DNA of 10,004 nucleotides from DSSM01 sp964484125 (GCA_964484125.1 CAZAEK010000042.1:1-10004), one strand, 5' to 3'. Shown: positions 1 through 7,138, counted from the stretch's first letter. Notes: generated by a model from the sequence alone, not told the origin. Translations and numbers: made by a program.

Positions 1-27
1 GCATCGGTTCGAATCCGATCGACGCCT
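1..27 (+). tRNA. 3' end of a tRNA, probably tRNA-Cys (partial, cut by window edge)
   Basis: The T-arm is complete: stem ATCGG (3-7), loop TTCGAAT (8-14), stem CCGAT (15-19). It is followed by a 7-nt 3' acceptor strand CGACGCC (20-26) and a T at the discriminator position (27). No CCA is encoded; the next bases are CGG. A U73 discriminator with an acceptor pairing to a GGCG-type 5' end is typical of bacterial tRNA-Cys. Some glycine tRNAs also carry U73, so the identity is an inference. The D- and anticodon arms lie upstream of the window. Whether this copy is intact cannot be seen. Confidence 0.75.
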
Positions 28-41
28 CGGGAAGAAATAAT
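1..41 (+). repeat. 41-bp direct repeat, copy 1 (tRNA 3' end plus flank)
   Basis: This copy is identical base for base to positions 100-140. It covers the tRNA T-arm, acceptor strand and 14 nt of 3' flank. As it starts at the window edge, 41 bp is a minimum length. The inclusion of flanking DNA argues for a segmental duplication rather than two independently conserved tRNA genes. Confidence 0.9.
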
Positions 42-57
42 TAAAGTAAAAAAAAAA

Positions 58-126
58 CGGCTTAAGGTAGTCCCGATAAATCGGGACAAAACTGCTTAAG
101 CATCGGTTCGAATCCGATCGACGCCT
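58..126 (+). pseudogene. Degenerate tRNA-Cys-like copy with a palindrome in place of the anticodon region
   Basis: The T-arm (102-118), 3' acceptor strand (119-125) and T discriminator (126) are identical to those of the tRNA at the left edge. Upstream, CGGCTTAAGGTAG (58-70) resembles a tRNA-Cys D-loop and D-stem, and CAAAACTGC (87-95) resembles the 3' side of a Cys anticodon loop (after GCA) plus anticodon stem. The matching 5' stem strand, expected as GCAGT, is missing. In its place is the palindrome TCCCGATAAATCGGGA (71-86). The 5' acceptor strand GGCGTCG is also absent; an A-rich run stands there. The copy therefore cannot fold as a normal tRNA and is called a remnant. The D-loop and anticodon assignments are inferred without an intact copy for comparison. 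Confidence 0.55.
70..87. repeat. Perfect palindromic repeat inside the tRNA remnant
   Basis: GTCCCGAT / ATCGGGAC is an 8-bp perfect inverted repeat with a 2-nt centre (AA). It is nested inside an outer inverted repeat, GCTTAAG (60-66) and CTTAAGC (95-101). Short TCCCGAT...ATCGGGA palindromes look like members of a dispersed intergenic repeat family, but only one copy lies in this window, so family membership is a suggestion. Confidence 0.75.
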
Positions 127-140
127 CGGGAAGAAATAAT
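100..140 (+). repeat. 41-bp direct repeat, copy 2
   Basis: This is the second perfect copy of the repeat at 1-41. The copies are 58 nt apart. Beyond position 140 they diverge (TAAAG after copy 1, AAGAT after copy 2). Confidence 0.9.
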
Positions 141-153
141 AAGATATAAAAAA

Positions 154-747
154 TTAAAATATAAATATATTATCTTTTTTCAGTGATTGATATATTGCAT
201 CGGCAAGAAGCAGAATGATTTCGTTATTATCGAAGCAGTTTTCGATTTTAATAGTATAAACCCAAACGCTTGAAGGGAAGCCGGAGACATAAAGCGTGGC
301 ATCGAAAATGACGGTTCGGTCAATTTCTTCAGCATTTTTATATGAATTAAAATCAACAAGTTTTTTTTCAAATTTCTGATAAATTTTCCCGCTTTTTGTA
401 ACGCATTTCATATTCATACCTTCAAAGCGTATTAAAAGAAAAGCCGAATTTTTATTTTCTTCAAGAGTTTGCAGAACAAGTTTCTCCGTAATTCTTTTTT
501 CAAATCCGAATATACTGAAACTACTTCTGGAATCAGGTGATGATGGACTAAATTTTTCCAAAGTAGTATTTTCTATTTTTATCCTGAGTTCTTTAGTTTT
601 AATATCTGAGGAAATAATAATTTTATCAGGTTTAAAAGGAATCAGGGATGTATCTTTCCAACCGACTGCAAAATATTCAGGAGAAGAACATCCGCAATAA
701 GCAGAAAATAAAACCACGCAGATAATTTCAGCCCAAAGAATTTTCAT
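154..747 (-). CDS. Putative lipoprotein of unknown function
   Basis: This 197-residue protein starts with a lysine at position 2 and a short hydrophobic stretch (about residues 8-17) ending in AYCGCSS. C20 is a candidate lipidated cysteine with G19 at -1. The lipobox is weak because the -3 residue is Y17, although Bacteroidota lipoboxes are often loose. This predicts an envelope lipoprotein. The mature part is mixed, with alternating hydrophilic and hydrophobic strands and no internal repeat, and ends in a likely helix (LLLADAIYQSLKK). I do not recognise a family. The ATG at 747 is the natural start, since the signal sequence follows directly; no Shine-Dalgarno precedes it. The gene stands alone, divergent from the two-component operon, and its stop lies 14 nt from the repeated tRNA tail. 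No terminator is evident after the stop. Confidence 0.75.
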   Translation of the reverse strand: MKILWAEIICVVLFSAYCGCSSPEYFAVGWKDTSLIPFKPDKIIISSDIKTKELRIKIENTTLEKFSPSSPDSRSSFSIFGFEKRITEKLVLQTLEENKNSAFLLIRFEGMNMKCVTKSGKIYQKFEKKLVDFNSYKNAEEIDRTVIFDATLYVSGFPSSVWVYTIKIENCFDNNEIILLLADAIYQSLKKDNIFIF

Positions 748-826
748 TTAAACAACAATATAATCTCAATCTATTAACAAATAAGAATTAATTCAATACA
801 AAATCCGGATACATATAGTTACAATT

Positions 827-877
827 TATTACAAACTGAAAAAGACAATAGAAAAAAATTACTTTAAGTTTGTAATA
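827..877 (+). promoter_or_regulatory. 11-bp inverted repeat upstream of the response regulator (candidate operator)
   Basis: TATTACAAACT (827-837) and AGTTTGTAATA (867-877) are perfect reverse complements separated by 29 nt, with centres 40 bp apart. The right arm overlaps the TAnnTTTG box. The left arm also contains the second of two TTACAA hexamers (819-824 and 829-834) spaced exactly 10 bp apart. Such phased half-sites are typical of OmpR/PhoB-family binding. Autoregulation by the adjacent regulator is therefore plausible, but this is inference. Confidence 0.5.
865..872 (+). promoter_or_regulatory. Bacteroidota-type -7 box for the two-component operon
   Basis: TAAGTTTG matches the TAnnTTTG -7 consensus of Bacteroidota. 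It would place transcription start about 30 nt before the ATG at 912. No TTG-type -33 box sits at the expected distance upstream, so an activator may be needed or the match may be chance. Confidence 0.4.
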
Positions 878-911
878 GAAATTTATAGATTAAACAAATT
901 TATACAATGAT

Positions 912-1604
912 ATGAATAAGAAAATAGTAATTATAGATGATGATATAAAACTACTCAGTCTTCTGAATGAATATTTAGAAAAAAATGGATTTAAATGCAG
1001 TTTGTTTGAAAGTCCGACAGAAGGTTTGAAATATTTGAAGAATAACATTGCTGATCTGATAATTCTTGATATTATGCTTCCGGAGATAGATGGATTTGAA
1101 GTATGCAAAAGGATAAGGCAAACCCGGGAAACGCCAATAATAATGCTTACAGCAAGAGGAGATGTAATGGATAAAGTAATCGGTCTTGAGCTCGGAGCGG
1201 ATGATTATCTTGCAAAGCCATTTGAGCCACGGGAATTACTGGCGAGGATTAATTCAATATTGAGAAGGTTAGAAAGAAATATAGTTAATGAAGAGACAAT
1301 AGAGTTTGAAGATTTTGAGATACAGATAAATTCCAGAAATGCAATGATGTCAGGGGAAAGTCTTGAGTTGACATCAACTGAATTTGAACTTCTAACTTTA
1401 TTTGCAAGGAACAACGGGAAAGTATTATCCCGCGATTTTATAATGCAGAACACAAAGGGAATATCATGGCAGTCTTTTGACAGGTCAGTTGATGTTATGG
1501 TTTCAAGATTGAGAAATAAACTCGACAAAGGAAACAAAGAAGCATATATTAAGACAGTTCATTCGGTAGGATATTTATTTACAGCAAAACCAAAGAAGGC
1601 ATAA
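912..1604 (+). CDS. Two-component response regulator, OmpR/PhoB family
   Basis: This 230-residue cytoplasmic transcription factor is activated by phosphorylation. The receiver domain (about 1-118) has the acidic pocket D9/D10, phospho-acceptor D53 in LIILDIMLP, switch T80, aromatic Y99 and K102 in AKPF; every conserved site is present. The winged-helix domain (about 128-226) has LTSTEFELL, the recognition-helix pattern VMVSRLRNKL and the wing IKTVHSVGYLF. The length is normal for the family. An ATG five bases earlier (907) meets a stop after two codons, so 912 is the start. The histidine kinase follows after 2 nt, so the pair is almost certainly cognate. The pair resembles CpxR/CpxA or RstA/RstB more than PhoB/PhoR, but the stimulus and targets cannot be read from sequence. 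The inverted repeat at 827-877 may be its own operator. Confidence 0.95.
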   Translation: MNKKIVIIDDDIKLLSLLNEYLEKNGFKCSLFESPTEGLKYLKNNIADLIILDIMLPEIDGFEVCKRIRQTRETPIIMLTARGDVMDKVIGLELGADDYLAKPFEPRELLARINSILRRLERNIVNEETIEFEDFEIQINSRNAMMSGESLELTSTEFELLTLFARNNGKVLSRDFIMQNTKGISWQSFDRSVDVMVSRLRNKLDKGNKEAYIKTVHSVGYLFTAKPKKA

Positions 1605-1606
1605 TA

Positions 1607-2893
1607 ATGAAGAACAGAATAATGAGATTCTCGATATATTCAAAAGTACTGATATTGGTATTATTATTTGCTGCATTAATAAATATTGGAGTATATTTAT
1701 TTTTCAAATTCAGTTCAGACTTTAAGCCACCAAAAGCAGTACATCGTTATGCTGAAAAATACTATCAATATTTATCAAAAGATATAGGATTTCCTCCGGA
1801 TACTACAAGGGCAAGAGGTGCTGCAGAAGAAATGAATTATCAAATCAGATTCCAGTCTGCAAATTTCAACTGGGCGACATCTGATAGTGTAATAACGCTG
1901 GCAGAATTAAATGAATCTGAAGACTTCAGGGAGAAATATCCTTTTATGGAAAGTTTCAGGATTTATTTTAATGAAAAAGTATATTTTATTATAAAGTCAG
2001 AGAAAGGAGTATATATATTCGCACCCATAAAATATCAGGAGTATTTTAATACAGGAAGGTCAATATTAATCTTATTATCCCTGACAGCGGCAATTTTTAT
2101 ACCTCTTTTTATATTATTAAGGTTATTATTACACCCGATAAAAAAACTAAGAGATTCAGTAGAAAAAATAGGTGAAGGTAATTTTGATGCAAAGACTTAT
2201 TTCAGAAGAAAAGATGAACTCGGGGATTTATCGAATTCGATTAACACGATGGCAGATAAAATAAAAGATTCAATAACAGCGAAAGAGCAGTTGCTTATAG
2301 GTGTATCGCATGAATTAAGGACACCGCTGACGAGGATAAATATGGAACTCGAACTTGACTCGCCAAAGGAAAAAATAAAAGAAGATTTAAATGAAATTGA
2401 GGAAATGATAACTTACATATTAGAGAATTACAGGATTTCATCAGGCGAGATTAAGTTAAACAAGTTGCATATTGATTTGCATGAATTTCTGAAGACATGT
2501 ATTTCAGAATATGGAAATCTTAATGTAATAATAGAAAAATGCGATATTATGGTATTATCAGAAGAGGCATATTTAAAAGTGATTTTCAGAAACCTACTTG
2601 ACAATGCAAACAAATATACAGATGGTAAAGGCATAATAAATATATGGGCAGAGGAACAAAAAGACAAGGTAACGATATATTTTAAAGATAACGGTACAGG
2701 AATTGAGGAGAAGGAACTGAAATTAATATTTGAACCATTTTACAGAGTTGACACATCCCGAAGCAGAAAAACAGGAGGATTTGGATTGGGACTTGCAATA
2801 GTGAAGAAGATAGTGGAAGCACATGGTGGAAGTATTGAAGTAAAAAGCGAAACAGGGAAAGGAACAACGGTAATATTTAGTTTACCGAAATAA
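1607..2893 (+). CDS. Sensor histidine kinase with HAMP domain
   Basis: This 428-residue inner-membrane kinase is the partner of the upstream regulator. Order of parts: TM1 (about 13-34), periplasmic sensor region (about 35-150) with no recognised fold, TM2 (about 152-175), HAMP linker (about 172-224), HisKA with SHELRTPLTR and phospho-accepting H235, then the HATPase. ATP-site motifs are the N box RNLLDNANKYT (328-338), the G1 box DNGTGI (361-366) and the G2 box GGFGLGLAI (390-398). All catalytic residues are present, so the enzyme should be active. The short periplasmic domain and the HELRTPLTR wording resemble CpxA/RstB-type sensors of envelope state. The start lies 2 nt after the regulator's stop, with a GAAGG Shine-Dalgarno-like stretch (1595-1599) inside the end of the preceding gene, suggesting translational coupling. 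Confidence 0.95.
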   Translation: MKNRIMRFSIYSKVLILVLLFAALINIGVYLFFKFSSDFKPPKAVHRYAEKYYQYLSKDIGFPPDTTRARGAAEEMNYQIRFQSANFNWATSDSVITLAELNESEDFREKYPFMESFRIYFNEKVYFIIKSEKGVYIFAPIKYQEYFNTGRSILILLSLTAAIFIPLFILLRLLLHPIKKLRDSVEKIGEGNFDAKTYFRRKDELGDLSNSINTMADKIKDSITAKEQLLIGVSHELRTPLTRINMELELDSPKEKIKEDLNEIEEMITYILENYRISSGEIKLNKLHIDLHEFLKTCISEYGNLNVIIEKCDIMVLSEEAYLKVIFRNLLDNANKYTDGKGIINIWAEEQKDKVTIYFKDNGTGIEEKELKLIFEPFYRVDTSRSRKTGGFGLGLAIVKKIVEAHGGSIEVKSETGKGTTVIFSLPK

Positions 2894-2900
2894 TTGAACA

Positions 2901-2938
2901 GTTTTATTATATTAAACGTTATAGAAATATAATAAAAC
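2901..2938. promoter_or_regulatory. 13-bp perfect inverted repeat before the methionine synthase gene
   Basis: GTTTTATTATATT (2901-2913) and AATATAATAAAAC (2926-2938) are perfect reverse complements around a 12-nt centre. The element fills most of the 51-nt gap and ends 6 nt before the ATG at 2945. It has no following T-tract and almost no G/C pairs, so it is a poor intrinsic terminator. It could be an operator for a dimeric regulator, or an mRNA hairpin next to the translation start. Confidence 0.65.
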
Positions 2939-2944
2939 AAAACT

Positions 2945-4753
2945 ATGGATTTTTTAAAAATATTAAAAGAAAAGATATTAATATTTGACGGAGCAACCGG
3001 GTCTAATTTACAGACATATAATTTAACTGCAGATGATTTTGGCGGCAGGGAATACGAAGGTTGCAATGAATATTTATGCATAAGCAAGCCGGAAGCAGTT
3101 AAGAAACTTCATATATCATTTCTTGAAGCCGGTGCAGATATAATTGAAACAAATTCATTCGGTTCTACTTCAATTGTTTTAAATGAATATAACATTCCCA
3201 ATCTTGATTATGAACTTTCATTAAGAGCGGCAAAGATAGCCAAAGAGTGTGCAAAGGATTTTTCCACAAATACAAAGCCGAGATTTGTAGCGGGTTCAGT
3301 GGGACCGACTACAAAACTTCCATCATTAGGCCACATTTCATTCAATGATATGGAGGAGTCATATTACAGGCATTTATCGGGATTATTTGATGGAGGAGTA
3401 GATTTATTCAGCATAGAAACATGTCAGGATTTATTGCAAATAAAATGTGCATTATCAGCGGCAATGAGATTATTCCGTGAGAAGAAGAAAAAAATACCTG
3501 TAATAGTATCAGTAACAATTGAGACAATGGGAACAATGTTAATGGGAACTGATATATCAGCGGCATTAACGACAATAGAGCCGTATGATATAGTTGATAT
3601 AGTTGGAATGAACTGTGCAACAGGTCCGAAGGAGATGGAAGAGAATATAAGATATTTATGCCAGAATTCTCCTAAGCCGGTATTTTGTATGCCAAATGCC
3701 GGGATACCTGAAAATATAGGAGGAAAGGCGCATTATCATTTAACGCCTGAAGAGCTTAATAAATGGTTAACTCATTTTTCTACAGACATAGGAGTAAATT
3801 TAATAGGCGGATGTTGCGGAACAGGGCCGGAACATATTCGTGCAATAACTAATATTTCAGAGAGGATAAGTCCGAAAGAGAGAAATGCAGAATATACTCC
3901 AGCAGTGTCGTCAATTTATTCAATCGCAACAATGCATATTGACCCTGCGCCTGTACTGATTGGAGAAAGATGTAATGCAAACGGTTCGAAGCAATTCAGA
4001 CAATTACTTGAGAAAGAAGATTACGATGCGATGGTAAACATGGCAAAAGAGCAAATTAAGGAAGGAGCACACATATTGGATGTATGTGTTGCATTTGTAG
4101 GAAGAGATGAAGTAAGAGATATGGAAGAAGTAGTAAAAAGATTTAATACATCGGTTTCTGTACCATTGATGTTTGACTCAACAGAGGTTAAGGTACTTGA
4201 GACTGCATTGCAAAACTATGCCGGCAGGGCAATAATAAATTCAATAAATTTTGAAGAAGGTACAGAGAAGGCGGGAAAAATACTTGATTTAGCGAAAAAA
4301 TTCGGAGCGGCAGTAGTATGTTTATCAATAGATGAAGAGGGACAGGCATATACAATAGAGAAGAAAGTATCTATTGCAAAAAGGATAAGGGATTATGCAG
4401 TAAATGAGAAAGGAATACGTGAGGAAGATTTAATATTTGATGCTTTAACATTTCCGCTTGGTTCGGGGCAGGAAGATTTAAGAAAGAGCGGAATAAATAC
4501 AATAGAGGCGATAAGACAGATTAAGAAACTGATGCCAAAATCAAAGACGATACTTGGAATCAGTAATTCATCATTCGGATTATCACCACATATAAGGCAT
4601 GTACTTAACTCAGTATTTATGCATTATGCAGTAGAAGCAGGTTTGGATATGGTAATAGTACATGCAGGGAAGATAATGCCATTATATAAGATTGATGAAC
4701 GCGGCAGGGAGTTATGCAGGCAATTGATATTTGACGAAAGGAAATTCGGGTAA
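2945..4753 (+). CDS. metH: Methionine synthase (MetH-type), homocysteine and folate modules only
   Basis: This 602-residue cytoplasmic enzyme matches the N-terminal half of cobalamin-dependent methionine synthase, which moves the methyl of 5-methyltetrahydrofolate to homocysteine through cobalamin. The homocysteine-binding barrel (about 8-305) starts with IFDGATGSNLQ and carries the zinc-ligand cysteines C224 (GMNCATGP) and C290/C291 (GGCCGTGP). The pterin-binding barrel (about 336-600) has IGERCNANGSKQF, LMFDST (408-413) and AIINSIN. Full MetH is about 1200 residues; here the cobalamin cap, cobalamin-binding and S-adenosylmethionine reactivation modules are missing. The stop falls just after the folate barrel, at the natural domain border. 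The other frames downstream encode nothing like the missing parts, and only 93 nt remain before the next gene. It may work with a separately encoded cobalamin protein, or be a relic. It follows the kinase gene across the inverted repeat. Confidence 0.9.
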   Translation: MDFLKILKEKILIFDGATGSNLQTYNLTADDFGGREYEGCNEYLCISKPEAVKKLHISFLEAGADIIETNSFGSTSIVLNEYNIPNLDYELSLRAAKIAKECAKDFSTNTKPRFVAGSVGPTTKLPSLGHISFNDMEESYYRHLSGLFDGGVDLFSIETCQDLLQIKCALSAAMRLFREKKKKIPVIVSVTIETMGTMLMGTDISAALTTIEPYDIVDIVGMNCATGPKEMEENIRYLCQNSPKPVFCMPNAGIPENIGGKAHYHLTPEELNKWLTHFSTDIGVNLIGGCCGTGPEHIRAITNISERISPKERNAEYTPAVSSIYSIATMHIDPAPVLIGERCNANGSKQFRQLLEKEDYDAMVNMAKEQIKEGAHILDVCVAFVGRDEVRDMEEVVKRFNTSVSVPLMFDSTEVKVLETALQNYAGRAIINSINFEEGTEKAGKILDLAKKFGAAVVCLSIDEEGQAYTIEKKVSIAKRIRDYAVNEKGIREEDLIFDALTFPLGSGQEDLRKSGINTIEAIRQIKKLMPKSKTILGISNSSFGLSPHIRHVLNSVFMHYAVEAGLDMVIVHAGKIMPLYKIDERGRELCRQLIFDERKFG

Positions 4754-4778
4754 ACATTAAAAATGAACTTAATATTCG

Positions 4779-4795
4779 GGGGAAATTGTTGTATT
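4779..4795 (+). promoter_or_regulatory. Possible promoter region of the TonB-dependent receptor gene
   Basis: GGGGAAATTG (4779-4788) followed by TTGTATT recurs in similar form before the gene at the right edge (9956-9974), where it runs into a TAnnTTTG box. Here the box itself is imperfect. The small hairpin TTGTT/AACAA (4787-4800) overlaps it. The 93-nt gap with no terminator also allows read-through from the methionine synthase gene. Confidence 0.25.
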
Positions 4796-4846
4796 AACAA
4801 GGATTATTGAATAAGTAATCTGAAATCAATAAAAAAGTAAGAAAAC

Positions 4847-7138
4847 ATGAAGAGAATAGTATTAATGACGATATTAATATTAGTTATACAATTTATTTCT
4901 AATATATCAATATCCCAGCCAAATGGAGAGATTAACGGAAAAGTTGTTGACAGATTAACAAAACAACCGATTCCTGATGCAATAGTAACAATAGAAAAAA
5001 CTGAAAATAAAACCGGTACTGATATAAACGGAGAATTCAGTTTTACAGGAATTGAAAGCGGGATATTCACAATTAAAATATCAACAATAGGTTACATCCC
5101 AGTTTTAATAAATGATGTAGTTGTAATGAGCGGAAGGGAAGCAAATGTATATGCCGAGCTAGATATAATACAGACGGATGAAATAATAGTTGAAGCGGAA
5201 AGATTCGTAAAGCCGGGCGATATATCGAGTTCATTCAAGAACCTTAAATATGAAGAGATAAGAAGATCTCCCGGAGGATTTGAGGATATAGGAAGGGTAG
5301 TACAGACATTACCGGGTGTATCTTTTGTAAATGACGGAAGGAATGATTTAATAGTAAGAGGCGGTTCACCTGCGGAGAATCTTTTTTTAGTAGATAATGC
5401 ACCAATTCCGAATATTAATCATTTCGGTTCACAGGGAGCAACCGGCGGACCTACGAGTATTGTAAATCTTGATTTAGTAAGAGAGATAAATTTTATAACC
5501 GGCGGATTTTCAGCAAGATACGGAGATAAGTTATCTTCAGTACTCGAGGTAAAATTAAGAGAAGGAAACAGAGAACATTTTGCGGCAGATATAAATCTAA
5601 GCGCAACAGGACTTGGAGCTGTTATAGAAGGACCTATAGGTGGAAACAGGAAGGGTTCATATTTATTATCTGCGAGAAGAAGTTATCTCGACCTTGTTTT
5701 TAATGCAGCAGGCTTTGGATTTATACCTGAATATACGGATTTTCAGCTGAAGGCGAATTATGATATATCGAAAAGCAATGCATTAACATTTAATTTTATC
5801 GGAAATCTTGATAAGGTAAGATTTAATAACGACACAGAAGAAAAGAAACAGGATAACGAAGACATATTAAAAAACAATCAGTCCGGATATTCAAATTCAT
5901 TAGAATTGAGGACTTTAACAAGTTCAAAATCTTATTTACTAACGACATTATCGAGAAATTTTACGCAGTTTGATTTTTCAGGAAGGGACGCAAATTTTGT
6001 TGAAACATTTAAAAACAATTCTGAAGAAGGTGAAACTCAGATAAAATCAGAGTTTTTTGTGCTTCCTGTAAAAACAACACAGATTTCATTCGGAGCGGGA
6101 ATTTCGATAGTTGATTTTAAAAACGAAATTTATAAAACAGCTGATACATTAAATTTTGCAGACCCTACTCCTGTAATAATACCTTCAGTAAATCTGAACA
6201 CGGATAATAATGCAGTTAAGGGATTCGGATATATTCAGATAACTCAAACTCCAGCAACATGGCTTAAATTGAATGCAGGATTAAGGTTTGATTATTTTGA
6301 TTTCATAGCAAATAAGACTTATGTATCACCGAGAGTATCTGCAAATATTTCTATATTAAAAAACCTCAGTCTGAATCTGAATTACGGAATTTTTTATCAG
6401 TCTCCATCATATATCTGGCTTGTATCAAATCCTGAAAATAAGTCATTAAATAATATCAGAGCAGACCATTACATTGCAGGTCTGGAATATTTATTCAGTT
6501 CTGATACAAGAGCAACGATAGAGGTCTATTATAAAGATTATAAGAACTATCCTGTCAGTAAAGCAAGACCCTATTTCATATTAGCCAATAACGGAGGCGA
6601 TTTTCAGAAGCCGGAAAATTTCGGGCTTGAACCGTTAGTATCTGAGGGAACAGGATTTGCAAGAGGAATTGAATTTTTCTTTCAGAAAGCGCTGACTGAT
6701 AAATTATACGGGACTGCAAATCTTTCAATATTTGAAGCGAAATATAAATCACTTGACGGAATAGAAAGACCAAGCGATTATGATAACAGATTTTTATTCA
6801 CAGTAACAGGCGGATATATGTTTGGTAAAGGATGGGAATTTTCATCAAAGTTAAGAATTTATGGAGGAAGGCCATATACACCGATAAATCCCGTAACAGG
6901 AATTCAGCAGGTAAGCCAATATAATTCAGCAAGACTTCCTAACTATTATTCGCTCGATGTAAGGTTGGACAAGAGATGGGATTTCAGCAAATGGACATTA
7001 ATAACGTATATTGATATACAGAATATTACAGGCAGAAAAAACATAGCAAACTATAAATGGAATAAATACAAGAAAGAAATCGAGGCAAATGAAAGTATAG
7101 GAGTATTTCCGACAATCGGGATAAATGCTATGTTTTGA
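4847..7138 (+). CDS. TonB-dependent outer-membrane receptor with carboxypeptidase-regulatory-like N-domain
   Basis: This 763-residue outer-membrane transporter is driven by TonB/ExbBD. The signal peptide is about residues 1-23, with cleavage likely near SIS-QP. A carboxypeptidase-regulatory-like beta-sandwich (about 27-109) follows, with the family pattern GKVVDRLTKQPIPDAIV and GEFSFTGI. A TonB-box-like DEIIVEA (111-117) leads into the plug (about 128-240), which has TLPGV, DLIVRGGSP, NLFLVDNAPIP and GGFSARYGDKLSSV. The rest is a beta-barrel with alternating strands, ending in a terminal phenylalanine (IGINAMF), as expected for outer-membrane assembly. The length is near the usual 700-900. 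No SusD-like lipoprotein is adjacent, so polysaccharide uptake is not indicated, and the substrate is unknown. The ATG is chosen because the signal peptide starts there; its Shine-Dalgarno is weak. Confidence 0.92.
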   Translation: MKRIVLMTILILVIQFISNISISQPNGEINGKVVDRLTKQPIPDAIVTIEKTENKTGTDINGEFSFTGIESGIFTIKISTIGYIPVLINDVVVMSGREANVYAELDIIQTDEIIVEAERFVKPGDISSSFKNLKYEEIRRSPGGFEDIGRVVQTLPGVSFVNDGRNDLIVRGGSPAENLFLVDNAPIPNINHFGSQGATGGPTSIVNLDLVREINFITGGFSARYGDKLSSVLEVKLREGNREHFAADINLSATGLGAVIEGPIGGNRKGSYLLSARRSYLDLVFNAAGFGFIPEYTDFQLKANYDISKSNALTFNFIGNLDKVRFNNDTEEKKQDNEDILKNNQSGYSNSLELRTLTSSKSYLLTTLSRNFTQFDFSGRDANFVETFKNNSEEGETQIKSEFFVLPVKTTQISFGAGISIVDFKNEIYKTADTLNFADPTPVIIPSVNLNTDNNAVKGFGYIQITQTPATWLKLNAGLRFDYFDFIANKTYVSPRVSANISILKNLSLNLNYGIFYQSPSYIWLVSNPENKSLNNIRADHYIAGLEYLFSSDTRATIEVYYKDYKNYPVSKARPYFILANNGGDFQKPENFGLEPLVSEGTGFARGIEFFFQKALTDKLYGTANLSIFEAKYKSLDGIERPSDYDNRFLFTVTGGYMFGKGWEFSSKLRIYGGRPYTPINPVTGIQQVSQYNSARLPNYYSLDVRLDKRWDFSKWTLITYIDIQNITGRKNIANYKWNKYKKEIEANESIGVFPTIGINAMF

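Larger units (their letters stand above)
748..911. other. Divergent intergenic region between the lipoprotein and response-regulator genes
   Basis: This 164-nt AT-rich spacer must hold promoters for both flanking genes. On the plus strand it carries a TAnnTTTG box and an 11-bp inverted repeat, listed separately. On the minus strand I found no convincing TAnnTTTG box for the lipoprotein gene. Confidence 0.6.

Noticed and set aside
58..126. A second functional tRNA gene
   Set aside because: There is no 5' acceptor strand. The anticodon position folds as an 8-bp palindrome with a 2-nt centre, and the best 5-bp stem leaves an 8-nt loop instead of 7.
1..140. Integrated mobile element bounded by tRNA att sites
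   Set aside because: Only 58 nt lie between the copies, and no integrase or cargo gene is visible.
1205..1537. Open frame opposite the response regulator (and similar antisense frames elsewhere)
   Set aside because: It overlaps a fully supported gene on the other strand, has no recognisable domain, and has the cysteine/serine/phenylalanine-rich make-up typical of antisense shadows.
2901..2938. Intrinsic terminator after the kinase gene
   Set aside because: The stem is almost wholly A/T and is followed by AAAACT rather than a T-tract, so it is a weak candidate compared with the clear terminator at 7180-7209.
2894..2944. Cobalamin or SAM riboswitch before the methionine synthase gene
   Set aside because: The 51-nt gap is too short for either, and it is mostly taken up by a simple AT-rich inverted repeat.
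4754..4846. Frameshifted remainder of the methionine synthase gene
   Set aside because: The frames read after the stop show no linker or cobalamin-domain-like residues and soon hit stops. Only 93 nt remain before the next gene.
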